From assembly GCA_963383645.1 (NCBI GenBank), contig OY726557.1, positions 157,607,099 through 157,671,098 on the forward strand: a stretch of DNA of 64,000 nucleotides. Reading direction: 5' to 3'. The notes under the pieces are model-generated. The model had not been told where the DNA came from, ran no database searches, and saw only the letters and a program-made list of their open reading frames with translations. A program made the position numbers and the translations under genes. Of the stretch, positions 1-12,613 are shown piece by piece (position 1 is the stretch's first letter; every line of letters starts with the position of its first letter). The stretch is from Muscardinus avellanarius (Eukaryota > Chordata > Mammalia > Rodentia > Gliridae).

Positions 1-1330
1 ACAGAATAAATTTTTAGAAGTGTGATGCCGAATCAAAGGATGTTTTGTGTGTGTGTGTGTGTATTAAACATTTGAAATTCCTGTTCTTTGGGGTTGTTTG
101 GTTTTGAAGTCTCACAACTTCACACATGAAGTTAGATTTTTACTACCTTGATATATGAAGTACAGTATTTTTCTCTTTTTATGACTAATTTCTAATGCTA
201 ATTGCTATTTTCATTCATTTTTTCCATTGTATTATTTGGGTTTTTTTCCCTCTTGATTTTCAGGATCTGTTTATATAATTTAGGTATTAGACATTGTCAT
301 GTAAATGGGGTTTTTAGAACTGTGAATCTGTGTATATTTAGTCGAACTATTATCATTTCTGGATTTTGAGTCATAATTGGGATGATTTTGTTGGTTTGTG
401 AGTCTATTTATGCACTAACACAACTCTTATTATAGAAATGTTTTACTATATGATAGGGCCAGCTCCCTTCCCATGTTGCTCTTTTAATAGTGTCTTCTTG
501 ATCATTCATGTTTGTTTAGTTAATTTAATGTTTGTTTTACAAATAAGAAATGAATACTTCTCTATAAGATCTAAGACCTAGTTATAAAAGCAAAAACAAT
601 TTATTGTTCCTTAAGGTTGCTTAGTATTTTGTCTTATTTTGACTATTAAATGTATCAATTACTTTTGCCAGTGGCTGAGTTTATAAGGATACATAATTAA
701 AATAAAAAAGAAGTGCATTGGATACACTTACATCATCCAGTGATTCTCAAAGTGTATTTCTCTGGTCCTTTGTTTTAGAGTAGTATTAAAGAATGTTCAA
801 AATTATCTGAAAAAAAACTATTACAATATACCTTTTACAGCTCCTTATTTTGTGGTAGTGGGTTGTTTTATGCATTTAAATCACCATGACATACAGCAAC
901 AGACATATTTCAGGAGCAGATATGAGGATACAGGTCTGTTTAAGCCAGATATTTCCACAAACTTGAGACAAACTCTCCTCACTGTTTGAAATTATAGTTT
1001 CAAAAATTTATCTGTGAACTACATTAGGATGTGAAATTATAATGCATCAATAAATGTGTAAAATAATAAAATCAGAAATAAGAAATTTTAAGCCATCAAT
1101 AATCCATTGATTTTTTTTATTCTGGGGATTAAACACAGAGCCTATTAAGCATCTACTCTACCAGTAAGTTTACACATCTAATCTCTTTTTATTTTTCAGT
1201 GAATTATATTTTAAAACATATATTTGATTTAGTTTCTAATATAAGTATTGATAAATATAACCCACATAAACAAAACCTTGGGATCAATAAATTTTAAGAT
1301 TTTAAGGAAGTTTTATATTAAAAAGTTTGT

Positions 1331-1560
1331 AGCCAGGCATGGTGGCACATGCTTGTAATCCCAGCATTTGGAGGCTGAGGCTGGAGGACCATGGTTCGCG
1401 GACAGCCTCAGCTACACAAGGCCCTTTGCAACTCAGTGAGACCCTGTTACAAAAATAAAAAGACAAAAAAAAAATAATAAAACTGGGGTTGTAGCTCAGA
1501 GGTACAATGCCCCTTCGGTTCCATCCCTGGTACTGAAGAAAAAAGAAAGAAAAAAAAAAA
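1331..1560 (+). mobile_element. B1-ID dimeric SINE, older type
   Basis: B1 half (gccaggcatggtggcacatg ... gagaccctg), A-rich linker, then ID half (ggggttgtagctcagaggta ... ccctggtactg) and A tail. The left target duplication aaaaagtttgt is at 1320-1330. Confidence 0.85.
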
Positions 1561-1561
1561 C

Positions 1562-1783
1562 AAGCTGGGCGTGGTGGTGCACGCTTGTAATCCCCACACT
1601 TGGGAGGCTGAGACAGGAGGATTGTGCAGATTCAAATCCAGCCTCAGCTACTTAGTGAGGCTCTCAGCATTTAGCGAGACCCTGTTTCCAAATAAAATAT
1701 ATATTAAAAAAATAGGTCTGGGAGTATAGCCTGGAGGTAGAAGGCCCCTGGGTTCCATCCCCAGTACCACCAAAAAAAAAAGA
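1562..1783 (+). mobile_element. B1-ID dimeric SINE inserted in the tail of its neighbour
   Basis: Full B1 and ID halves with linker ccaaataaaatatat and ataggtctgggagtatagcc. It sits in the A tail of the preceding SINE; the outer duplication aaaaagtttgt recurs after it at 1784-1794. Confidence 0.85.
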
Positions 1784-2025
1784 AAAAAGTTTGTGAATTA
1801 TGTATTTTAATGAACATAACAATTTATGGTTTCGATTCTGATTACAATCAGTTTTAAGTTTTTACAAATTAATGGACAATCTTAGTGATTGACAAAGTAG
1901 AGTGAAGGTGAAGTCCTTGAGCATTCAGTATAGAGGTCAGATCTATTTTTTATTCCAGTCAAAAATTAAAATAAGTTATTTCTTTCAAGCTTATGTTCTT
2001 AAGTTTTGTTAAAATTGAAGTTCAA

Positions 2026-2226
2026 GCCGGGTGTGGTGACGCACGCTTGTAATCCCCACGCTTGGGAGGCAGAGACAGGAGGATCACGCAGGTTCGAAGC
2101 CAGCCTTGCTGGCTAAAGAGCCCTTGTTTCCAAATAAAAATATAAAATATGTCTGGGAGTGTAGCCCGGAAGTAGAAGGGTTTCCAGGAACCCCAGTACC
2201 ACCAAAAAATAAAAACATAAATAAAT
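2026..2226 (+). mobile_element. B1-ID SINE, young hairpin subtype
   Basis: B1 half with ggttcgaagcc, hairpin agccagc-ctt-gctggct at 2098-2114, and ID half with gtagcccgg and ttccaggaacccc. Perfect 14-bp target duplication aaattgaagttcaa at 2012-2025 and 2227-2240. Confidence 0.9.
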
Positions 2227-4154
2227 AAATTGAAGTTCAACATAATTCAGTATAAAAATCAAACTTTTTTTTATACTTGGTGCTTTGTAATCTCACATCA
2301 TAATGTAGTTCTTAGTGATAGTGACATATACACACAGCAGTTGGTGGTCATGTTTTAAATTGCTCAGTCACATTCTTGGGAGACTATGTGAAAAGGTATT
2401 TTCTCAACTTAAATGAAGAACATGAGTTCTTATTGTTCTTAACTATTGAATATATAAAGTATTGGTCTTATAATACTAGAAATACTTAATGGCTAAATGA
2501 TTGTAATATGTTTTGTAAATCTCTAGGGATAAAATGCATTTAACATGTCTTCCATGATTTATCTAAGTTGAGCAAGTGACCTGTATTTTATCATTGTATT
2601 TTGAAAGACCTGAAATCTCTCGTCATTCTGCTTTTGATTAGAATAACCTATTGCTCTTTAGTTTTGTTTTTTATGGGCAAACTGCTAGATGCTAAAGGTA
2701 GGAGGCTTCATTTAAAACTATACTTTCCCCTCATACCAATATAACTACAATCACAGCATACTTCTGTTTGTTTCTCAAAAAAAATAAATAAATAAAAAGG
2801 AAAACTAGTAGCTATCAAGCATCCACGAAATAATATTAAATGTTACGTAACTGTAATTGTCTCTAATGGAAATTTTATTTTTTCTAACTCCCAATTTTAA
2901 TCTCTCTTAATCTAATTGGGACATAACTTTAATAGGTAAAGCTTTCTCAGATTAAAGGTGAGGCTTTATTACACAATACAGAAACTTTAAAAAAATGTGT
3001 AGAAGTAAATTCCTTTTAAATATTTCTGTGGGATTGAATCTTATAATTAGTGATAAAAAGTACTATATATATATATAATTAATTAATAGGGAAGCATTCA
3101 GGTGGTTGGTTATTATGGGCTTACATTTTCTCAGGTATAAAGACAATTCTCATTTTCTTGGGCTTTAGCCCAAAATATTAATTATGTTTTATAACTCTAC
3201 ATCTTTCAAAAAAAAGTGCTAAGCACTTAATGCTTGTATAGGGCACTTTGTTGCCCAAGATTAGCGTCACAGCATGTAATACTTTACTGATTTCTAAAAA
3301 GGTAGTACAAATTATGGAAAATTGTAGGTATTTGCTTTAACAACATAAGAAATTAAACAAATAGGAACCCAATTGGGTACATGGGAGGTAGTAGATTGAT
3401 GTCTAATAATGTGTTTAATTTGGTAGTTTAACTTATGGATTTTTCTAATAATACAAAGAACTTCCTTAAATTTGAAAAATTCTCTTATTCTGTTCAAGGA
3501 AGAGAAAAGAAATGAAAGAGTCTATAGCCAGACTCCTGTTTCCTTAATTCAGTTTAACAAATTTTTAAGAATCTTTTGTTTTCACTTTGTGGTGCTGTAT
3601 CTTGCTCTTGAGAGAGCTTAGCAGAACTGAAAGAAGTGATACTAATATATGTTAATATGTATAAGAGAAACAATGCCATTTTGAATCATAAGGAGAATAG
3701 GTTTAAATTTATAGAAGACCATGGGAGTTGGCAAGAGTAGAGGAAAGCCAAGAGAGGTGGTATTTTGAAATGAGACTTAAAGAATGGATAGAATTTCAGT
3801 AGAGATAAGGAAAGGAAGATCCTTAGGAAATACTGTTTCACAAATATGCATAAGTTCACAGAGCACAGAAATACCTGCCATATGAAAACTACATTTCTAA
3901 TGCTACTCTCTGGCATTTTATAGAAAGTGGAAAAGGAGATATGTTGAATGACACAGTACAAGAATGTGATTTCAGATTTATTTCTAGTTTAAACAGTTAG
4001 ATAGTGGTATAATGCTAATAGTGTAGAAACTACCCTAGCCCAGTATTTATTTTTAATCTTTCCACCTTTGTCAGTGTGTAACACTCTGGTTGTACAGGAC
4101 AAGTGCTACCTTAATATGGTTCTTTTGCCTTTAGAAACTTGCTACTCCAGAGTC

Positions 4155-4525
4155 AGTGTTCAGCTTCTCGACTTATAGTTGGGTCACATTTCAATTAACC
4201 CATTGTAAGTTGAAAATAATGTAAATGGAAAATGCATTTAATATGCCTAATCTCCCAGGTGTCATAGCTTAGCTTTAATGTGCTCAGAACACTTGCATGA
4301 GCCTACAGTTGAGCAAAATCATCTATCACGTAGCCTATATTTTAAAACAAAGTGCCGAATATCACATGTAGTTTACTGGGTACTGTGCTGATGGAAAAAA
4401 CAATGGTTGTATAGATATTCACCATTAAGGTATGGTAAATGTTTCTACTGAATGCATATTTCTTTTTTTTACCATCATGAAGTCAAAATATATAAGTTGA
4501 ACCATTCCAAGCTGAAGATCATTTT
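4155..4525. mobile_element. Tigger-like DNA transposon fossil
   Basis: Segments such as cccattgtaagttgaaaata, aatgcatttaatatgcctaa and tctactgaatgcatat resemble a widespread mammalian TcMar-Tigger type element. The subfamily cannot be fixed by eye. Confidence 0.55.
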
Positions 4526-4960
4526 ATAAATATAAAAACTTGACTGAACTTTGAACAGGTTCACTTTTTTTAGTGAATAATATTTAAGGAATTTTGTTAT
4601 TAGCCAAGGGAGAGATCATCTAGAAACTCAATTATACTACAGTGAAAATTTATTAGCTAGCCTTTTCTGTATGGATATATGTTTTTAATTCATCATACAT
4701 TTTAATCTTTTTAGTCGTGGAATAAGGTCCACTCATCTTTGAATACTGAACTGCTTCTACTGTTAAGGATACTGCTGTTAATATCTACTATACACAATAC
4801 TAACTATACAAACTAATAGAAACTTTTGCCCCAGCCTGTATGTAACTAGCTTAGTAGGGGAAAGAGGAGGTAAAGAAATTGCTAGCCAAAGTTGATAAAT
4901 ACAATGCTTTTGAGTGGAAATGTTTTGAAATTTCAAATTAAAACTTAAAATCTGTATGTG

Positions 4961-5280
4961 TTTCAGTCAGCATTCTTGCTGAGGTTAACCAAACACCTGA
5001 CACATAAAACTTAGAGGAAGAGGGTTTATTTGCTCTTAGATCTGGAGATTTCAGAGGTTTTGTTCCATGTTATGTCAGTTTCCAAGCAGGAGCCAGAGCT
5101 ACAGGTCCTCAGGGCTTAATAGCAGGGAGCAGAGAGCAAAAGGTCAGAGAACAGATGCTGCAGCTGGGCTGCTAGGCACATGCTGTACCCAGCCACACCC
5201 CCAGGGACCCACCTCCAGTAACATGGCTCCCTTGGCCATCACATGAGGTCTGGGTGGCATTTTAAATCCAAACTGCCACA
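4961..5280. repeat. Probable interspersed repeat, unassigned
   Basis: Runs from gtttcagtcagcattcttgc through agagggtttatttgctc to ggcattttaaatccaaactg. The layout resembles a dispersed rodent repeat I have seen but cannot name. Confidence 0.35.
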
Positions 5281-6170
5281 GTTTATATGGTTACAAAAAC
5301 TAAATTCTATGCTATTAATAGGATTTTTATGATTCTTAACTAATTCTACCCATATGGAGATGTTGCAGGAAGGACTTGATAGTTTGGTTTTAATAGCTAA
5401 CTTAAAAGCTTCTGAAGGTTCTGGCTCTGGCACTGACATGGGATTCCTAGTATGATGGGGAATTGAAAGTGCTCATTAAGGTGTCAGTGAACTTGTGACA
5501 CACTGTAGTGCCTGACCGGGCTCCTGGGGCTCAGTGGCTCCAAAAAACACTCTAGCTCCAAGTGCAAGGGGAAGTTGATGTGGTCTGGAATATTCTTGCC
5601 CTTGGTGCCACTGCCAGTGTCCAGACCTGTTCTCTCCAGATGCCCTTGGATCTTAGTTTTTAAATATGGTAAATGTCAATACATGTTTTAATCGAGCATG
5701 GGAGAAATCATAATTTTAAAAAAGATGTTAGAGTTGGTGGGAACAATTGTATGTTCTAGGGTAGTGATTGACATTTGGTAGTAACTGACATTTAAAGCCG
5801 AGTTTATTATAAAATTACCAATGTGTTACAATTTAATTTAAAATCTGCTCTTTGCTCATTTGGGGTTAGGGAGTTTTTATAGCAGTTTTCTTGCATTCCT
5901 TTCCATTTTCCCTTTCACTTTGAAACATGCAGTACCATTAATTATTACAAAAAGATGCATGACTTAAAGCTATTTGCCCAGGAATAAAGACATAGCATTG
6001 GCATGGTTTCATAGCATAGTTCTACTTATTCATCCCTATCTTTTTGCATTGTTTCTACCAGAATGGGATATCCATAAATAATAAAAGGAAAGTCAGCAAC
6101 CAAAATTTACTATTTATGTTGACAATTACAATTGGATTTCTGACATCCACATCTAAAATTTACGTTTGGG

Positions 6171-6398
6171 CTGGGCGTGGTAGTGCATGCTTGTTATCCC
6201 AGCACTTGGGAGGCTGAGACAGGAGGATCACACAGGTTCAAAGCCAGCCTCAGCTACTTAATGAGGCTCTCAGCAACTTAGTGAATCCCTGTTTCCAAAT
6301 AAAATATAAAATAGGTTTGGGAGTATAACCCGGAGGTAGAAATGCCTAGGTTCCACCCCCCACTACCCCATAAATAAATATGTAAATAAATAAATAAA
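6171..6398 (+). mobile_element. B1-ID dimeric SINE, intermediate type
   Basis: Both halves and an A/T-rich tail (aaat)n. Target duplication of 17 bp with one mismatch, taaaattta(c/g)gtttggg, at 6154-6170 and 6399-6415. Confidence 0.88.
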
Positions 6399-7195
6399 TA
6401 AAATTTAGGTTTGGGATATATATTTCATATTTAAGACATTTTGTCACTATAGTATGTTTAAAAATGTTGACACTTTTAAATAAACTGTCTTCTAAGAATA
6501 TCTTTCAAAATTGTGAGGTTAGTATGCTATGTGTAGTCAGAGTTCAGTTTGCCAGATTTTTTTGTATGTTAAACAGATGGCTTTTAAAAAAGTCTCTTCT
6601 TTAAATGTCTCTATGTAAAACTGATTACACATTTTAATATTAAAATTCTCTCCTGTGGAGATAAAGTCATAAGTAGCTTTCACATTTTAATGGGCAGAAA
6701 TGCACAATTTTTCCTTTTTCATTTTCTAATGAAATAAACTGAAGAAAAGATAAGTGAAAATTGAATTCAATAATTTCTTTTAAAGCATTTAGTAGCTTAA
6801 AGTGCAGCAATTAATTCTCACTAGCAGTCAGCCTTTTAGGGGCAAGTAATTTGCTGATTACTCCTAAAGACTCATAATTTTAAGAGTTCCTAACTTCTAA
6901 GTATCTTAATTTTCTATCGGGATTAATTTATATAAAGTGAGCTAGTAAATTGCTCAGCTGTTAAGTGTCAAAATAAGTAATTTTCTAAATATAATTCAAC
7001 TTTATCCTTTCAGTGTTTTGTTTTCCAGCAGATAATTACTTAATAGCCATAATCTCAACTTATTAATTCAAGTATAACTTCTTTCAGCTATATCTAAAAA
7101 AGAAACTTTCCTAATGGTAGCATTGTTGAGATCTCAACCCTCCTAAAGTAATCTCTTAGAACATATAGAACTGGCACATGGAAAGAATGGGTTCT

Positions 7196-7360
7196 GCCAG
7201 GTGTGGTGGTGAACGCTTGTAATCTCAGTACCTGGAAGGCTAAGACAGGAGTATCACAAGTTGGAGGCCAGCCTCAGCAACTTAGTGAGGCTGTTTCAAA
7301 ATAAAACGTGGGGGTGGGAGTGTGGCTCGAAGGTGGCCCAGTACCAAAGGGGGAAAAAAA
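7196..7360 (+). mobile_element. B1-ID SINE, shortened ID half
   Basis: gccaggtgtggtggtgaacg ... caaaataaaa, then an ID half missing its middle (gtggctcgaaggtggcccag). Confidence 0.75.
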
Positions 7361-7476
7361 GATATAGGTTTCTATTTTATAACTAGAATTTTCTTTAGTG
7401 AAATTATAAGACTTGATGGAAAAGTAGTTAAATTATGACTTGTCTAAGGTATTTGAAAAAAAATCACGAAGTTGCC

Positions 7477-7479
<3 letters not shown>

Positions 7480-7512
<33 letters not shown>

Positions 7513-7700
7513 CTGGGGATTGAACCTAGAACCATTCTATCTTCAAGCTATACCTGCAGCCCAGTTTTATTTCTTATTTCTTATTTTATTTCTTATCTAG
7601 CAAGGGTCTTGCAAGGTTGATGAGAGTTTTCGCTACTTGCTGAGGCTGTCCTCACACATGCTTGGCAAGTACTCTACCACTGAGCTATATATCGCCAACT
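7480..7700 (-). mobile_element. ID-containing SINE with (GT)n at its tail
   Basis: Reverse complement of ID sequence (actggggattgaacc ... agctatacctgcagccc), preceded by (TG)14. A second ID-like piece is at 7650-7697 (atgcttggcaagtactctac). Confidence 0.65.
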
Positions 7701-8119
7701 CTAAAATTTCTTAAATACTTTTATATTCATTTTTATTTTTTTACACAGGAGTTAGTATTATAGGTAATTTCCTTTCTTCTTTTTTTTTAACCTAGCAATT
7801 TCAATGTAGCATTCAAATTAAGCCTGAAGAATTGTATCTTCCAACCTTTCTACTATTGTGATTTGTTGGTTTAATTGTTCTTGTTCCAGTTTTACCATCA
7901 GTTTTTTTTTTTATTTCCGTGAAGGTAACTTAATACATATTTATCATGCCTATGTTCATTTCTGAATTGTAGCCATTATTTCCTCTATCCCAGTGGCTGA
8001 AAATGCTATAAAGCAGCCCTAGACCTTTGCCTATAATCAAAATAGCCTAGATATGCATTGTCTTTCTTGGTATCCACTAGAAAGACATACAGATATTTAA
8101 CATGTGACACATGTGGCAT

Positions 8120-8226
8120 GTAACACCAGACGTGGTTAGTGAAGTTGAGGCTCTAATTTTTTCACTTAATGTTAATCAACTTAAATAGCTACATGTGGCT
8201 ACTGATTGGTATAGTGGACAGTGTAG
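8120..8226 (+). mobile_element. MER5A-type hAT-Charlie fragment
   Basis: Right half of a MER5A-like element: aaatagctacatgtggctac ... ggtatagtggacagtgtag. Confidence 0.65.
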
Positions 8227-9892
8227 CCAAAGAAACTCAGGGCTTCTTCATTGGTTCTGTTTTTCACAGAAACTAAATCAAGTTCATGTATGTCACTGTC
8301 AACATGACATTCATTATTATAAAAATAAATAAAAGCTATTATGTGAAAAATAAAGGCAATCATGTAAAATTCACTACTATGATCAAAGTCTTTTATTCCC
8401 AAGGTTATTAAGCTTTATCTTAGCTACTTAATATGACATTTTCCCCTCAAGATTAGTGTGGCTGCAGATGTTTTCATATTCAATCTAGAATAACCCTTGA
8501 AATTTTATATACAGCATCTGATGAGGAACTATAGCTGTCCTGGTATGGTTTTTTATATTTTTTTGTTTTAGTTTTTTATGTATATATATTTTACAATGGA
8601 TGAAAGGACATAAAAGGCACCTTATTTTGTACTGTGCTTCACATGTTTTTTTACATTTTTATGTGTTCTTCTCAACAAAGGAAAAGCTATGGCATAGAAT
8701 TGACATTTCCATTTGTGAGGGGAAAATACTTCTTAGTGTGAGAGAAACTCTTACATAGAGAAGAGGCTGAGGAAGGATAACTTAAAAGATTTAGTTGGGG
8801 AAAGGCAATGGCAGGATTTGTCAACTGGATGTGGGCATGTAGAATAGAGTCAAAGATACCCCAGTGAGTCTGAACCAAGGTTGCTTCTGAATGGGCTGAT
8901 ATTATAACCTAGAAAGAAAAGGAAGAAAAACAGCTAGTTTGGAGTGAAAGATTAGTTTAAACACGTGATTTTAAGGTGCTAATATTGCTTTCAGATAATG
9001 TGACAAAATGCCCCGAAGCTAGACTCATGAGCAGAGAAGAATTAACTCATAGCTAAATATAAAAAAATTCAGGAGTCACATTACTTGACCATTTCCATAT
9101 TTCAAGCCCTTACTTGGTCTGCTGTTTTCTTCCAATATGGAAACTGTCACAAATTTCCATAGAATTTTGTGTAAAGATGAAAGCCATGGAAGAGAATGCT
9201 CACTTGAGAGAATGGGTATTTATAAGAAAAGAAATGCAGGGAGCTTTAGGAAAAGTCCACTTACTGAAATCCAAGAGGTGACTGATTGGTAGTCACTGTG
9301 GAAGTTGAGCAAGGGTAGTGTTACACAGAGAAGTAGATCTGAGCTGTGCAAGGTGACGTGAAGGCTGGAGAATCTCAGCTATAATTTGAAGAGTATGCTT
9401 GCATAAAAAATAAAAAAGCATAGAATGGAGGTGCCCAGAGACTGAGGTAAGGGAAATGGGAAATACTGTTAAATGGGTTTAGAGTTTCAGTTATACAAGA
9501 TGAGGAATCCTTAAAGATCTGCTATATAGTAATCGTGCTTATAGTTGACAATACTGTATCGTACACTCATTTGTTAAGAGGGTAGATCTCATGTGTTTTT
9601 GAGAAAATATCAAGAAAGAGTCCTTAATATTTTTCTGGAGACCATAATGAGACAAAGATCCTTACAACTCTGTTAATTATCCAACCCTCCTCCACAATTT
9701 GGTTATATCAGAGTTCTTTTTTTTATTCAGTGGAGAGCATTTCTGCAATTACAGTAAAATGCTTGGTTCTGGGATTGAGTGGGTGTAACTATCAAGCTAA
9801 TAACTCAGTAGAGTTTACAATTTCAAAAAGCATAAAATTTCCTGAAGATGTGATTTTAAAAAAAGAGAAAGAAAACTCAAAGGAAGAGCCCA

Positions 9893-10072
9893 GTGCAGCA
9901 CTGTCCAGCAGAGCTCCCTGCAGAGGCAGATGGAGTGGTCAGCACTGTCCTGTGTGGCAGTGATCAGCACAAGTTGAACACCAAGGTGTGACTAGTGTGC
10001 CTGAGAAACTGTGTTCTTAATTTTAATGCAGTCACACATGGCTCATGGCTGTAATTGGGCAACACAGGCCTA
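9893..10072 (+). mobile_element. MER5A-type hAT-Charlie element, near complete
   Basis: Starts cagtgcagcactgtccagca, has gtgtgactagtgtgcctgag and tcacacatggctcatggctg inside, and ends attgggcaacacagg. The terminal bases are complementary, as in these non-autonomous elements. Confidence 0.65.
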
Positions 10073-10564
10073 GAGAATTCAAAAAAGTTCATCCGAAATG
10101 AATGAAGTGTGAACTTGGCCCCTATTGACATTTTTCTCCTCAAATTTATGATTTTCCCCCTCACAATCAGTTTCTCTCATGCTTTGGTCATTCAAAATTA
10201 ACAGTGGTTCCAGAAAATTGCTTTCCACATACTTGTTGATTAAATTATACAGTGAATGTTTGCAATCTTATATTTTATAAGTTATAGAAGGAAGCAAAAC
10301 AAAGAAGTCTGTTATCCTCTTTTAAATTATTTTTCTGGGTAAATCTAGATTATGGTTGATGCAGACAAGAAATACCGACATCAGAAATTCTGATTCAATC
10401 CAGAATTTACATACGCCCTCTAGTATACCTGACCTGTAAATTAAGATTATTTGTAATCACTTTATATTGTTTAGATGCCTCATTCTTTCTGAAACATAAA
10501 CAGTTTAAGGATTGATTATGCAATATCTTCAACAGAACCCTAAAAAATGACAAAGAGTGACTGC

Positions 10565-10672
10565 TAAGCTCATGAGGGTTAGGCCCCTGTCTGTTTTCCT
10601 GGCTGTATCCTCAAATCTATTACATTATCTGATTAGGCTCTCAAAAGATCATTGTTGAATGCCTGACTGCCT
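10565..10672 (+). mobile_element. L2 3' end fossil
   Basis: gaggttaggcccctgtctg-like start, then ggctgtatcctcaaatctat and attgttgaatgcctgac match the usual end of L2. Confidence 0.45.
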
Positions 10673-11611
10673 GCTTTTGTCAATTTGTTTCATAACTGCT
10701 TCCTAATGAAGTAAGGGACTTAAGGGATTTAAATAACTATTTTGTGTTTGGTAGGCTCTTTGATTTGTTAGGAACAAGAAAAGACTCATGTTACCTACTT
10801 CACAGGCAGAGGGAGAGAGAGTGAGTAAATATAAATGACCATGATTCAGCTTTATTTTCCAGGAATCCATAGAGACTCTTGGTGACTCTGTGGACACCTG
10901 CCTGGTGCTTTTCACTCTCTCCTCTCCACCTCTGCTTCTGAGAGCATTTTGTTTCTCTTCTGTAAGATGGCACTACTTTCACACAACAGTGCATCATCCT
11001 GAGAGAATCTTCCTGTCCCCCTAGCTCTTCCGAACTCTATTAGGGCAGATCTTTGGCATCAAGATGCCAACATCAGCTGTTTTTACTGGTTGGAGTCTTG
11101 GTCTAGTAGCCTGTACCCAGGAGACAGGGTCGTGTAAGATATACTGTACTTTTCAAATTAAGAAAGCACCTGAGTTACTTCCTCAGCTCAGTAGTTTCCT
11201 CAGGGGGATTTGGTGGCACCTATAGTGTAATAAAGACTTTTCCAATAGACATGTGCTTCATATTCCTCAAATCTTCCCACTCAAGCTTTGCAACCTTTAT
11301 ATATTATGGCATAGTCCATATGTCATGGCTTTGAAGGACTTCTTTTTCAGAAGCTTGGAATATTACTTTTATTACAGAAAATTAAGTGCCCATTTCCCCC
11401 ATAACCTTCTGCCTAAGAAGGAATTCAAAGTGTCAGAGCCTTCCTCTGACTGTCCCTGCTCCTGAACACGCGTAAGGAGAAGGAAGCTATCCTCTGACTA
11501 GGATTTCCATAGCTTATAATAGTGCTTAAATGAAGACATCAGCATATTTTCTTTTTTCTTTTACAGTACTGAGGGGCAAAACTCCCAGCCCTATTTTTTA
11601 TTCTTTCTTTT

Positions 11612-11868
11612 TGTGTGTGTGTGGTACTGGGGATGGAACCCATTCTACCTCTGAGCTACAACCACAACCTATTTTTTATTCTTTATTTTGATACAGGGTC
11701 TCACTGAGTTGCAGAGGGCCTCACTAAGTAGCTGAGGATGTCCACGAACCATGATCCTAAGTTGCAGAGGGCCTCACTAAATAGCTAAGGCTGAACACAA
11801 ACCTGCCATCCTCCTATCTTAGCCTCCCAAGTATTGGAATTACAAGTGTGAACCACCACACCTGGCTA
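11612..11868 (-). mobile_element. B1-ID dimeric SINE with internal duplication
   Basis: Reverse-strand ID half (ggtactggggatggaaccc), then B1 half ending ccaccacacctggc. A segment of about 53 bp (gttgcagagggcctcactaa...) is repeated at 11708 and 11761. Confidence 0.8.
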
Positions 11869-12049
11869 GAATATTTTCAGGTTTAAAGATGTAACAAAAC
11901 ATTTTTCAACTTAGCAAAAATGAACACTCAGGCATACCATTTGGCAATCTACTAGTTAATAGACTAGCAGTGGCACATAAGAATTACTGTGTTCTTTATT
12001 TCTTACATACAGTTACTCTCTGCCTCCAAGTTTTACATTTTTCTTAGAG

Positions 12050-12190
12050 TTTTTAAAATTTTTTTATTGGTGCATTGTATTTTTACATAAATGTACATTC
12101 ATATGCTTATTGCTGTTTTATTTGGGTAATTGCTTTGGGAATTTGCATGTCACCCTTTTTTAGTTCAACCTGCCCTTTAGCTTTCATATT
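12050..12190 (-). mobile_element. L1 3' end fragment, weak
   Basis: tttttattggtgcattgtat at the left is shared with the reverse complement of other L1 3' ends in the window; the rest is decayed. Confidence 0.35.
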
Positions 12191-12547
12191 AATGCATAAC
12201 AGTGTGCTAATATACTAGCATACTATCAGATATGACTTTATTATACAGGTAAATGCTTTTCAATCATGGCAAATATGGGCTAAAAATACATGGTGATGTA
12301 GAACACAACCCAGGGAAGTGACATTTCGAGAAGCCTTACCATGTGCCCATCTCTGTGGTAGGGTTCATTCCATTCTTTCGTCCACACAGTAGCCTTCCAG
12401 GTTTTCTTTGACCAAAACTTATTCTGGTTTTATGTAATTTACTTACCTATTTATTATATTTATTTTAGTACCTTAGCAAAAAAGTGCATTGATTTAACTT
12501 TTCTTCAAAGTCCATATTAATACTTTAAACTTTTCTTTTAAAAACAG

Positions 12548-12613
12548 GATAAAAGAATAAGAGTATCTCAGCCCTTGACAAGAGGACCAAGTGCCTTTAT
12601 TCCAGAGAAAGAA
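12548..12613 (+). CDS. SESN3: SESN3 exon 2
   Basis: 66 nt, 22 codons, reading [20 protein letters not shown] followed by KE. It is flanked by acag before and gtaagt after, phase 0 on both sides. It is too short to stand out as an open frame and was found by its match to the SESN3 N-terminus. It joins in frame to exon 3 (KE then VVQAN). A SINE lies about 35 bp past the donor. Confidence 0.95.

Larger units (their letters stand above)
1..12547 (+). other. SESN3: SESN3 intron 1 (3' portion)
   Basis: AT-rich intronic DNA with no supportable gene. It holds the SINEs, MER5A-like, Tigger-like and L2 fossils listed separately. 2241-4150, 5300-6150, 6420-7190 and 8230-9890 show nothing I can assign. 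3700-3960 and 9220-9480 look like decayed repeat but cannot be placed. Confidence 0.85.

Noticed and set aside
9730..9963. 77-codon open frame in intron 1
   Set aside because: Overlaps a MER5A-type transposon and lacks any protein signature.
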